The position numbers and the translations under genes are program-made. DNA of 64,000 nt, from the NCBI RefSeq assembly GCF_001984575.1, contig NZ_LZNS01000001.1, positions 3,981,656 to 4,045,655 on the forward strand, written 5' to 3'. Shown here one piece after another: positions 34,170-41,155 of the stretch. Below the pieces are notes generated by a model that did no database searches, was not told where the DNA came from, and saw nothing but the letters and a program-made list of their open reading frames with translations. Source of the DNA: Streptomyces sp. MP131-18 (GTDB lineage Bacteria > Actinomycetota > Actinomycetes > Streptomycetales > Streptomycetaceae). Position 1 is the stretch's first letter, and the number at the start of each line of letters is the position of its first letter.

Positions 34170-34472
34170 ATGCAGTGTCCCAAGTGCCGTGCACCGATGC
34201 ACACGTTCAACCGGAGCGGGGTTCAGATCGAGCAGTGCAGTGGCTGCCGGGGGATCTTCCTCGACTACGGCGAGCTTGAGCACATCGCTCAGCTGGAAGC
34301 CAATTGGGCACCGCAGGCGGCGGCCCCGCCGCCCCCCGCACCGCCGCAGCAGCCGTACCCGCCGGCCGGCGGCCCGGCCTGGGGGGCGCCGCAGCACGGA
34401 CATCACCACGGCGGTCACCACTACCCGCGCCGCAAGAAGGGCGGCATGTCCGGGCTGTTCTTCTCCTCCTGA
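34170..34472 (+). CDS. zf-TFIIB-type zinc-ribbon protein
   Basis: 100 residues. MQCPKCRAPMHTFNRSGVQI and EQCSGCRGIFLDYGELEHI give the CxxC...CxxC zinc ribbon of the zf-TFIIB family, then a Pro-rich linker and a His-rich tail. Function unknown; perhaps nucleic acid or metal binding. ATG 34170 is preferred because GGAG (34160-34163) is six bases upstream; ATGs at 34158 and 34167 are alternatives. Confidence 0.82.
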   Translation: MQCPKCRAPMHTFNRSGVQIEQCSGCRGIFLDYGELEHIAQLEANWAPQAAAPPPPAPPQQPYPPAGGPAWGAPQHGHHHGGHHYPRRKKGGMSGLFFSS

Positions 34473-34589
34473 GCACTCACGGACCGGAATGACGGCCCGA
34501 ATGACGGCCCGCGGGAGGACACGCGTTCCCGCAGAGCAATCCCCCGCTGCCCGGCCCGGGCCGCGGGGGTTCGCCGTGTCGCGGAGTCG

Positions 34590-34814
34590 TCAGTGCGCGG
34601 CCGGGCCGCCGCCCTTGACGGCGCCGACGAAGCCGGTCCAGCCGGCCGCGGCAAACGTGAGCACCGGTCCGGCCAGGTCCTTGGAGTCCCGCACCGGGAC
34701 GATCCCGGTAGCGGCGGCAATGTTCTCCGCGTATTCGAGGCAGGCGCCCCCGTTGCCGCTGCTGTAGCTGGACTTGACCCAGTCGGCGCCGGCCAGGTCG
34801 ATCGTGCTCTTCAT
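34590..34814 (-). CDS. DUF397 domain protein
   Basis: 74 residues with the DUF397 core WVKSSYSSGNGGACLEYAEN, VPVRDSKDLAGPVLTF and W..F. These small proteins pair with DUF5753/XRE regulators and are thought to be their downstream partners, as in the Scr1/BldB-like systems of Streptomyces. The start overlaps the XRE stop (ATGA 34814-34811). Confidence 0.92.
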   Translation of the reverse strand: MKSTIDLAGADWVKSSYSSGNGGACLEYAENIAAATGIVPVRDSKDLAGPVLTFAAAGWTGFVGAVKGGGPAAH

Positions 34815-35635
34815 CGGGAGTACTCCTCCAACATCACCTTTTTGATGAGCGCCCGCGATTCGTCAGGCGACATGGCGTCCGCCCGCAGCCGGTCGTAAGT
34901 TGCGGCGGCTTGCGCCACTTGCGCGGATGAGTCAATCACATGGCCGCCACTCCAGGATTCCTCGTAGAGCAGCGGGGGATCTTCGGTGAACCTCAGCAGG
35001 ATGAAGCTTTCCGTCGCAGGCGCCGCTCCGCTGGAGAACGGGAGGATCTGAATGATGATCTGCGGCGATTCCGACTTGCTGAGAAGATGACCCAACTGCG
35101 CGCGCATGACAGCGATTCCACCGATCTGACGGCGGAGGCATGACTCGTCGAGAATCACCCACAAGAGTGGGGGGTTTGCTCGTTCGAGTGCTTCGTGCCT
35201 CCGCATCCTCGCGTCGACCTTGCGCCTGACCCACTGCTCCGATGAAGTCGGGTGCGCGTGCCGGTAGATGGCGTATGCGTAGTCCTCCGTCTGGAGGATG
35301 CCGGTGACCAGGTTGGCGCTGTAGTCGAGGATCGTGTCCGCCTGGGCTTCCCACTTGACGTACGGCTCGAACCAGGAGGGGTGTTCGCGGCGGTTGATGC
35401 GTTCGCGCATTCGCGCGAAAAACCCAGAAGTGTTGAACACACGATCGCAAGCCGCCGCGAACTGCGCACTGCCGAGCAGCAGTCCGTTCTCCACCTTGCT
35501 GATATAAGGCGGCTGATAGTGCGTTTCGTCCGCGAGTCCCTTCTGGGTCAGCTTTGCGTGCAGCCGCGCCTCCCTGACCTCAAGTCCGAAATAGGCGTAG
35601 CCGTCGCTCGGTTCACTGCCGCTGAACTCGTTCAC
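34811..35635 (-). CDS. XRE-family regulator with DUF5753
   Basis: 274 residues. The N-terminal HTH is at about 16-75 (LEVREARLHAKLTQKGLADE, THYQPPYISKVENGLLLGSA). The DUF5753 region spans 100-270 (TILDYSANLVTGILQTEDYA, RRHEALERANPPLLWVILDE). Such proteins form an antitoxin-like pair with DUF397 and control development or antibiotic genes. GC is lower than the neighbours and codons are more mixed, suggesting lateral origin. Divergent from two coupled small genes. Confidence 0.92.
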   Translation of the reverse strand: MNEFSGSEPSDGYAYFGLEVREARLHAKLTQKGLADETHYQPPYISKVENGLLLGSAQFAAACDRVFNTSGFFARMRERINRREHPSWFEPYVKWEAQADTILDYSANLVTGILQTEDYAYAIYRHAHPTSSEQWVRRKVDARMRRHEALERANPPLLWVILDESCLRRQIGGIAVMRAQLGHLLSKSESPQIIIQILPFSSGAAPATESFILLRFTEDPPLLYEESWSGGHVIDSSAQVAQAAATYDRLRADAMSPDESRALIKKVMLEEYSR

Positions 35636-35754
35636 TTGTTTGTCTTCCTGACTTTCCGGACCAGTGGGAAACCCGAAACCCGGTGTCTTGCGGACACCGG
35701 AGGGTGATGGTTGGGGTACGCAAGGTGAATACCCATGGCGGAGGTGGCGGTCAC

Positions 35755-35883
35755 ATGACGGCAGACGATCTCATCGGAGAAGTGCATACGATTTCGCGTA
35801 CGAGCCTTCACACGTGCGCGAGGGTGCGGGCGCAGAGCCCGGAGAGCGTGGAGAGGCCGGAGAGTCCGGGGTGTTCCGCATGA
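35755..35883 (+). CDS. small protein, 42 residues, coupled
   Basis: Starts MTADDLIGEVHTISRTSLHT with GGAGG about 10 bases upstream. Its TGA overlaps the start of the next gene (ATGA at 35880-35883), supporting it as translated. A short helix and a charged tail are visible; function unknown. It opens the operon divergent from the XRE/DUF397 pair. Confidence 0.55.
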   Translation: MTADDLIGEVHTISRTSLHTCARVRAQSPESVERPESPGCSA

Positions 35884-36227
35884 GCGCGAGTGTTCATGTC
35901 GCCCTGCGCGGCATCGTGTTCTCCGGGGTGAGCGGCTGGCCGCTGCCGCAGCGGGCCCCCGAGGGCAACGACTGGGTCACCGGCCGCTGCTGGCTGTACT
36001 GCCGGCGCGAGAACGTGAGCGTGCTGTGGATCGGCCCGCTGCGGACCCCGTCGGTGGAGGGCGAGTTGTACGCCTGCGGGCAGTGCATCGCCGAACTGGT
36101 CAGCATGGCGCGCGAGGAGCAGCGCCGCCGCGACCTGCCGGAACACCAGGTCTGCGAGCACCGGGAGCTTGAGCGACGGGAGGGAAAAACGTTTTGCAGC
36201 GGATGCGCGCGCCAGATCTATCTTTGA
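35880..36227 (+). CDS. Cys-rich hypothetical protein
   Basis: 115 residues. It contains CWLYCRRENVSVLWIGPL, YACGQCIAEL and a late CEHRELER...FCSGCARQ, giving three CxxC or CxnC groups suited to zinc ligands. I do not know its function. The ATG overlaps the small ORF stop. Its stop codon is 14 bases from the hairpin of the adjacent IS200/IS605 element, so the element inserted just after the gene. Confidence 0.6.
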   Translation: MSASVHVALRGIVFSGVSGWPLPQRAPEGNDWVTGRCWLYCRRENVSVLWIGPLRTPSVEGELYACGQCIAELVSMAREEQRRRDLPEHQVCEHRELERREGKTFCSGCARQIYL

Positions 36228-36240
36228 CGATGGTCGCCCG

Positions 36241-36266
36241 GCTGAAGCAGGGCGATTCCCTTCAGC
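36241..36266 (-). ncRNA. predicted 3' hairpin of the TnpB omega RNA
   Basis: On the tnpB strand GCTGAAG pairs with CTTCAGC across a 12-base loop, 3' of and overlapping the tnpB stop. In characterised IS605 elements the guide RNA extends from inside the tnpB 3' end through the element's right end, and the following host bases act as guide. Only the terminal hairpin is marked; the full RNA boundary is unknown. Confidence 0.4.
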
Positions 36267-37533
36267 TCGCGTTGGCGGGCTTCGGGGTTTCACGCGTCCG
36301 CCTCCGGCCGGTGGCCGGGACTCGCACCTTGGGGGTGCTGCGCGTGCTGTTGGTGACCGTGCCGCCCGTCCGGCGGGCACGGGCCTCGATTTCTACCGAG
36401 GCGTTGTGGTCGGCGTCGTCCTCGTGTCCGCAGTGGATACAGGCGAACAACCGGCCGCAGCCCTTGCGGGATTCGGGGTCGGCGTTGCCGCAGGCGGCGC
36501 AGGTCTGGGAGGTGTGGAACGGTGGCACGGCCCGGAGTTCGGAGCCGTACAAGCGGGCCTTGTACTCCAGCTGGCGTCGCCGTTCACCGGGGGTGTTGTC
36601 CAGGATCGACCGGTTCAGCCCGGCCTTGGCCCGGACGTTGGCCCCCGGCGCTTCGGCGGTGCCCCTGGCGGAGCCGGTCATGTTCTTCACTCGCAGGTCC
36701 TCGATACCGACCATGCCGTGGTTTTTGGCGAGGCCGGTGGTGAGCTTGTGCGTGAAGTCCTGACGGCGGTTGGCCTGCCGGGTCCTGAGCTTGCCGATCT
36801 GGCCGATCGTCTTGCGCAGGCGTCGGCTGTACTTGCCGCCCTGATGCTTCCTGGCGTAAGTGACCTGGCGGGCCTTCTTCCGCTCCAGGTGCTTGATCCG
36901 GGCCTTCTCATTCGCCGTCAGGGACGGCGGCATGAAGCGCGGTGCGGTCTCGGTGGAGACGTACGCCGAAGCGGCGACACCGAAGTCGACACCGCATCCC
37001 GGTTTCCCGTTGGGCGGCGCGAGCCTGGCCCCGATGTGGACGCCGAAGGAGATGTGCCAGCCGGTCCCGCCCCGTGAAATGGTGGCGTTACGGATCGTCC
37101 CGCCTACAGCTCGGGACAACCGGAAACGTAGCCATCCCAGTTTCGGGATGCGCACCTGGGCCCACTTGCGGTTGAGTTTGCGGACCTCGACCGCCTGTCC
37201 GGGGAACGGGATGGACAGTCGGTGCCCGCGCTTCTTCCGGGCCGGGAATGCGGCCGGGTGCTCCGGGTTCCAGAAGTTGTCGTATGCCCGGTCGAGGTTG
37301 CGCAGGATCTGCTGCCCGGCCTGCGCCGGAAAGTTTCCCATCCACTCCAGGTCGGCGCGGGCCGCAGTGAGGTGCTTGCACTGCTCGACGGACCGCAGCG
37401 TGTATCCGCGCTGCTGGTACAGGTACACGCGCTGTTCCAGGGCCACGTTCCACACAGCGCGCCCGGTGTGTCCCCAGCCGGTCAGGACTTGGTCCTGAGC
37501 CTCGGTGGGGTATGCACGGTACTTGCGCCCCAT
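36262..37533 (-). CDS. tnpB: TnpB, IS605 RNA-guided endonuclease
   Basis: 423 residues. RuvC acidic residues are present: GCGVDFGVAASAY (Asp), GIEDLRVKNM (Glu) and DDADHNASVEI (Asp). A zinc-ribbon (CAACG...CIHCG) sits between the last two. It cuts DNA at the target adjacent motif under guidance of its omega RNA. All catalytic residues are intact. ATG 37533 (MGRKYRAYPTEA) follows AAGG six bases away; possible starts reach 37593. The gene reads leftward from the tnpA region. Confidence 0.88.
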   Translation of the reverse strand: MGRKYRAYPTEAQDQVLTGWGHTGRAVWNVALEQRVYLYQQRGYTLRSVEQCKHLTAARADLEWMGNFPAQAGQQILRNLDRAYDNFWNPEHPAAFPARKKRGHRLSIPFPGQAVEVRKLNRKWAQVRIPKLGWLRFRLSRAVGGTIRNATISRGGTGWHISFGVHIGARLAPPNGKPGCGVDFGVAASAYVSTETAPRFMPPSLTANEKARIKHLERKKARQVTYARKHQGGKYSRRLRKTIGQIGKLRTRQANRRQDFTHKLTTGLAKNHGMVGIEDLRVKNMTGSARGTAEAPGANVRAKAGLNRSILDNTPGERRRQLEYKARLYGSELRAVPPFHTSQTCAACGNADPESRKGCGRLFACIHCGHEDDADHNASVEIEARARRTGGTVTNSTRSTPKVRVPATGRRRTRETPKPANAS

Positions 37534-37567
37534 GTCTGCCTTCACGCCCGCATTGTACCGTTGGTCC

Positions 37568-37984
37568 ATGGTCGGCATGACCCGGATTCGCACAGGCAGA
37601 CACTGCGCTTTCGCCCTTCACGCCCACTTGGTTTTCGTGACGAAGTACCGGCACAAGGTCTTCGCCGACCGGCATCTGGTGCGCATGGAGGAGATCATGC
37701 GCGCCGTCTGCGAGGACTTCGAATGCGAGTTGGTCGAGTTCAACGGCGAGAACAACCACGTCCACCTGCTCGTGAACTTTCCGCCCAAGGTTGCCCTGTC
37801 CAAGCTGGTCAACTCCCTCAAGGGCGTCAGCTCCCGCAGGCTCCGCCAGGAGTACCCCGAGTTGGTCCGGCACTACTACCGGGCCAACCGGCTCTGGTCC
37901 GGCTCCTACTTCGCCGGATCGGTCGGCGGAGCGCCGCTGTCGATCATCCGTCAGTACATCGAGCAGCAGAATCGTCCGCTCTGA
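37568..37984 (+). CDS. tnpA: TnpA, IS200-type HUH transposase
   Basis: 138 residues. The HUH motif is HLLVNF preceded by NNHVHLL, and the catalytic tyrosine is in SIIRQYIEQQ. It is a single-strand transposase acting at end hairpins. ATG 37568 was chosen by the family start; an alternative ATG is at 37577. The start zone overlaps the possible early tnpB starts on the other strand, so expression of the two may interfere. Confidence 0.88.
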   Translation: MVGMTRIRTGRHCAFALHAHLVFVTKYRHKVFADRHLVRMEEIMRAVCEDFECELVEFNGENNHVHLLVNFPPKVALSKLVNSLKGVSSRRLRQEYPELVRHYYRANRLWSGSYFAGSVGGAPLSIIRQYIEQQNRPL

Positions 37985-38069
37985 CCTACGGGCCAGAGCA
38001 CTTCTCAGAATCGCTTCACCACACCCTGAAGGGCGGTGCACTACGATTAGATTCGGTAGCGTCGCAGGT

Positions 38070-39032
38070 ATGCGTGCGATCACCGTTCCCGAACCGGGCG
38101 GACCCGAGGCGCTGGTGTGGGCCGAGGTCGAGGACCCGGTGGCCGGGCCAGGGGAAGTCCTCATCGACGTTGCCGCGGCCGGTGTGAACCGGGCCGACGT
38201 GCTCCAGCGGCAGGGTCACTACGACCCGCCGCCCGGGGCGTCGCCGTATCCCGGCCTCGAATGCGCCGGCCGCGTCGCGGCGGTCGGCGAGGGGGCCGGG
38301 CCGTGGCGGGTGGGCGAGGAGGTGTGCGCGCTGCTCGCCGGGGGCGGCTACGCCGAGCGCGTCGCGGTGCCCGCGGGCCAGCTGCTGCCCCTGCCCGCGG
38401 GCTGCGACCCGGTGACCGCGGCGGGGCTGCCCGAGGTGGCGTGCACGGTGTGGTCCACCGTCTTCATGGGCGCGGGCCTCGCACCGGGCGAGACGCTGCT
38501 GGTGCACGGCGGCGCCAGCGGCATCGGAACGATGGCCGTGCAGCTCGGCAAGGCGGTGGGCGCCCGCGTGGCGGTGACCGCGGGCAGCGAACGGAAGCTG
38601 GCGCGCTGCCGGGAGCTGGGCGCGGACGTGCTGATCAACTACCGCGAGCAGGATTTCGCCGAGGAGCTGTCCGGCGGCGCGGACGTCATCCTCGACATCG
38701 TCGGCGCGAAGTACCTGGCGCGGAACGTCCGGGCCCTGGCGCCGGGCGGGCGGCTGGTGATCATCGGGTTCCAGGGCGGGGTGCGGGCGGAGTTCGACCT
38801 GCGGCAGCTGCTGGCGCGGCGCGCCTCGGTGTCGGCCGCCTCGCTCCGGGCGCGACCGCCGGGCGAGAAGGCGGAGATCGTGGCGCAGGTGCGCACGCAC
38901 GTGTGGCCGATGCTGGCCGACGGGCGGGTGCGCCCCGTCGTGGACCGGCGGCTGCCGCTGAGCGAGGCGGCGCAGGCGCACCGGGCGATGGAGGCGGGGG
39001 AGCACGTGGGGAAGATCGTGCTCACCGTCTGA
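38070..39032 (+). CDS. NAD(P)H quinone oxidoreductase (PIG3-type)
   Basis: 320 residues of the zinc-free medium-chain dehydrogenase family. GVNRADVLQRQGHYDPPPGA and the NADPH loop HGGASGIGTMAVQLGKAVGA are characteristic. It reduces quinones or enals with NADPH. The start is 30 bases from the right end of the IS element, so its promoter could be altered by the insertion. Confidence 0.9.
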   Translation: MRAITVPEPGGPEALVWAEVEDPVAGPGEVLIDVAAAGVNRADVLQRQGHYDPPPGASPYPGLECAGRVAAVGEGAGPWRVGEEVCALLAGGGYAERVAVPAGQLLPLPAGCDPVTAAGLPEVACTVWSTVFMGAGLAPGETLLVHGGASGIGTMAVQLGKAVGARVAVTAGSERKLARCRELGADVLINYREQDFAEELSGGADVILDIVGAKYLARNVRALAPGGRLVIIGFQGGVRAEFDLRQLLARRASVSAASLRARPPGEKAEIVAQVRTHVWPMLADGRVRPVVDRRLPLSEAAQAHRAMEAGEHVGKIVLTV

Positions 39033-39120
39033 CCACGGGCGCCCGCCCGAGATGCCGGGAACGCCCACCTGTGTGACGCTGGTCACGTATCCGGTGAACG
39101 CGCGTGAAGGGTCGGGCGCT

Positions 39121-39444
39121 GTGAGGGTGTGGGTGGGATTCGCGATGGCCGCGGCGGCCGTCATAGCTCTGTTCGTCCCGTCCGCCGTCGCGGGGGACCC
39201 GCCGACCGGGAGCCATGCACCGCACATCGCCGAGGGCCACGGTGCCGGGAGCGAACGCGCCGCCAGCCGCTGGCCCACGGTCTCCGGCGAGGCCGCGCCC
39301 CCGCCACGGCAGGAGCCGCGGCCCACGCCGTTCGCCGCGCGGCAGGGCGGTGAGGTATTGCCCGTGCTGCCGCTGGGCGCCGGCCTCGCCAGCTTGGGCC
39401 TGGGCCTCGGCGTCCTCGGCCTGCGGCTGCGCCGCGCGGCCTGA
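39121..39444 (+). CDS. small secreted or anchored protein
   Basis: 107 residues. Signal-peptide-like N-terminus VRVWVGFAMAAAAVIALFVP ending SAVA, a Pro/Arg-rich mid-region, and a C-terminal hydrophobic segment LPLGAGLASLGLGLGVLGLRLRRAA with basic tail. This looks like an exported protein kept by a C-terminal membrane anchor, without a clear LPxTG/LAxTG sortase site. GTG 39121 has GAAGGG 10 bases upstream; the frame starts at 39052. Family not recognised. Confidence 0.6.
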   Translation: MRVWVGFAMAAAAVIALFVPSAVAGDPPTGSHAPHIAEGHGAGSERAASRWPTVSGEAAPPPRQEPRPTPFAARQGGEVLPVLPLGAGLASLGLGLGVLGLRLRRAA

Positions 39445-39754
39445 GCGGCAGCGCGCCTCCGGCGCATCCCCCGCGCCGCGGTCCGGCCCTCGGTGTCCTC
39501 GGCCCGCGGCCGCACCGCGCGCCTCCGGCGCATTCCCCGGGTGGCCGCCAGCTTTGCCGGTCCGTGCCGTGCGCCTCCGGTGGGGACCCGTGGTCGGTCT
39601 AGGTCCGAGTGCCCGGCACTTCCCGTGGCCCGCGAGGCCGCGTCCGCGCCGTGGCCGGGTGGTCGGTGGGGCGGGTCGGGAATGTCGTCCGCTTGTTCCC
39701 GCCGCGGCGGGAGTCGCGGCCCGGGGTGATGGCCGGCGGGCAGCGCCTCCGCGC

Positions 39755-39783
39755 TTGCGAACTCGGTAAATACTGAGTATAGA
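39755..39783 (+). promoter_or_regulatory. predicted leaderless promoter of padR
   Basis: TTGCGA at 39755-39760 and TATAGA at 39778-39783 are separated by 17 bases, near the sigma-70/HrdB pattern. A start of transcription about 7-9 bases downstream would fall at the A of the ATG (39792). No ribosome-binding sequence lies before that ATG, so the mRNA is likely leaderless. Confidence 0.55.
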
Positions 39784-39791
39784 TACTCGGT
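39772..39791. promoter_or_regulatory. PadR-type operator
   Basis: GAGTAT-AG-ATACTC with flanks AC(T) and (G)GT forms an 18 of 20 symmetric palindrome. It overlaps the proposed -10 box and ends at the PadR start codon, so PadR could repress its own operon. Confidence 0.6.
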
Positions 39792-40415
39792 ATGTCGATC
39801 CGTTTCGGGCTTCTCGCCCTCCTGGAGAGCGGGCCGCGCTACGGCTCGCAGCTCCGCGTTGAATTCGAGTCGCGTACCGGCGCCACCTGGCCGCTGAACA
39901 TCGGGCAGGTCTACACGACCCTGGGCCGTCTGGAGCGCGACGGGCTGATCGTTCCCGAAGGCGGCGGTGACGCCAAGCAGCAGCTGTACGCCATCACCGA
40001 GGCCGGCCAGGCCGAGCTGGGCGACTGGTATGCCCGGCCCGTCGACCGCACCCAGCCCTCGCGGGACGAGCTGGCCATCAAGCTGGCCATGGCCGTCGGC
40101 GCGCCCGGCGTGGACATCCGGGCCATCATCCAGGCCCAGCGCCGGCACACGCTCAAGGCGATGCAGGACTACACGCGCCTCAAGGCCCGCGCGCTCGCCG
40201 GGGGAACGGACTCGCGCGACGACATCGCCTGGCTGCTCGTCCTCGAACAGCTGATCTTCTCCGCCGAGGCGGAGAGCCGGTGGCTCGACCACTGCGAGAC
40301 GCGCCTGGTGCGCCTCGCCGAAGGGCGCCCGCAGCCGCAGCGTTCGGCGTCGTCGCAGCAGACGCCCGGCATCCCTGCCGCGTCCCCCGCCAAGTCCCGC
40401 GGCGGTGTCTCGTGA
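39792..40415 (+). CDS. PadR-family transcriptional regulator
   Basis: 207 residues. The winged helix is at 1-85: FGLLALLESGPRYGSQLRVE, NIGQVYTTLGRLERDGLIVP. The C-terminal part is helical with a variable tail. It sits first in a coupled operon with an ABC transporter, typical of PadR drug- or peptide-responsive efflux control. Starts right at a palindrome; likely leaderless. Confidence 0.9.
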   Translation: MSIRFGLLALLESGPRYGSQLRVEFESRTGATWPLNIGQVYTTLGRLERDGLIVPEGGGDAKQQLYAITEAGQAELGDWYARPVDRTQPSRDELAIKLAMAVGAPGVDIRAIIQAQRRHTLKAMQDYTRLKARALAGGTDSRDDIAWLLVLEQLIFSAEAESRWLDHCETRLVRLAEGRPQPQRSASSQQTPGIPAASPAKSRGGVS

Positions 40416-41155
40416 CCCGCAGCCCTGCCCCCGGCACCCCCGTGCTCGAACTCCGCGACGTCACGCGCGTCCACGGCAGCGGAGTCGCCGTCGTGCACGC
40501 GCTGCGCGGCGTCGGCCTGAAGGTGTTCGCCGGCGAGTTCGTCGCCGTGATGGGCCCCTCCGGGTCCGGCAAGTCGACGCTGCTGACCCTGGCCGGCGGC
40601 CTGGACGCGGCCACCCGCGGCAGCGTCCTCGTCGAGGGCGAGGACCTCGGCGCGCTCGGCCGCGCCGCCCTGGCCAAGGTGCGCCGCGGACGCGTCGGCT
40701 ACGTCTTCCAGGACTACAACCTCATACCCGCGCTCACCGCGGCCGAGAACATCGCGCTGCCCCGCGAACTCGACGGCACCTCGGCCCGCGTCGCACGCCG
40801 CGAGGCGCAGGCGGCGCTCGCCGAGATCGGCCTCTCGGAGCTGACCGACCGTTTCCCCGACGAGATGTCCGGCGGCCAGCAGCAGCGCGTCGCCATCGCC
40901 CGCGCCCTCGTCGGCGACCGGCGGCTCGTCCTGGCCGACGAGCCGACCGGCGCCCTGGACTCCGAGACCGGCGAGGCCGTGCTCGCGCTGCTCCGCAAGC
41001 GCTGCGACGAGGGCGCGGCGGTCGTCCTCGTCACGCACGAGTCCCGCTACGCCGCGTGGGCCGACCGCGTGGTGTTCCTGCGCGACGGCACCATCGTGGA
41101 CGAGTCCGTCTCCCACTCGGCCGAATCGCTCCTCACCGACGGGAGCCACCGTTGA
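40412..41155 (+). CDS. ABC transporter ATP-binding protein
   Basis: 247 residues with Walker A GPSGSGKST, signature LSGGQ-like MSGGQQQRVAIARAL, Walker B RLVLADEPTGALDS and the switch His in VLVTHES. Belongs to the MacB/LolD subgroup that partners FtsX-type permeases. GTG overlaps the padR stop, and its stop overlaps a TTG start of the permease. Confidence 0.93.
   Translation: MTRSPAPGTPVLELRDVTRVHGSGVAVVHALRGVGLKVFAGEFVAVMGPSGSGKSTLLTLAGGLDAATRGSVLVEGEDLGALGRAALAKVRRGRVGYVFQDYNLIPALTAAENIALPRELDGTSARVARREAQAALAEIGLSELTDRFPDEMSGGQQQRVAIARALVGDRRLVLADEPTGALDSETGEAVLALLRKRCDEGAAVVLVTHESRYAAWADRVVFLRDGTIVDESVSHSAESLLTDGSHR

Larger units (their letters stand above)
36241..38040. mobile_element. 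complete IS200/IS605-family element
   Basis: Divergent tnpA (HUH transposase) and tnpB (RNA-guided nuclease) lie between subterminal hairpins. Left: 7-bp GCTGAAG/CTTCAGC at 36241-36266, overlapping the tnpB stop, as in right ends carrying the omega RNA. Right: CTCTG/CAGAG at 37979-37998 and CACC...GGTG with inner CCCT/AGGG at 38017-38038. IS605 elements move as single-strand circles without terminal inverted repeats, so exact ends cannot be read; the limits given are approximate. Both genes are intact. Confidence 0.8.
39445..39791. other. intergenic region with hairpin repeats
   Basis: No gene. It contains a perfect 17-bp direct repeat (39451-39467 and 39517-39533) whose core GCGCC-TCC-GGCGC is also a hairpin, with a degenerate third copy near 39568. 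It ends with the PadR operator-promoter. Confidence 0.6.
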
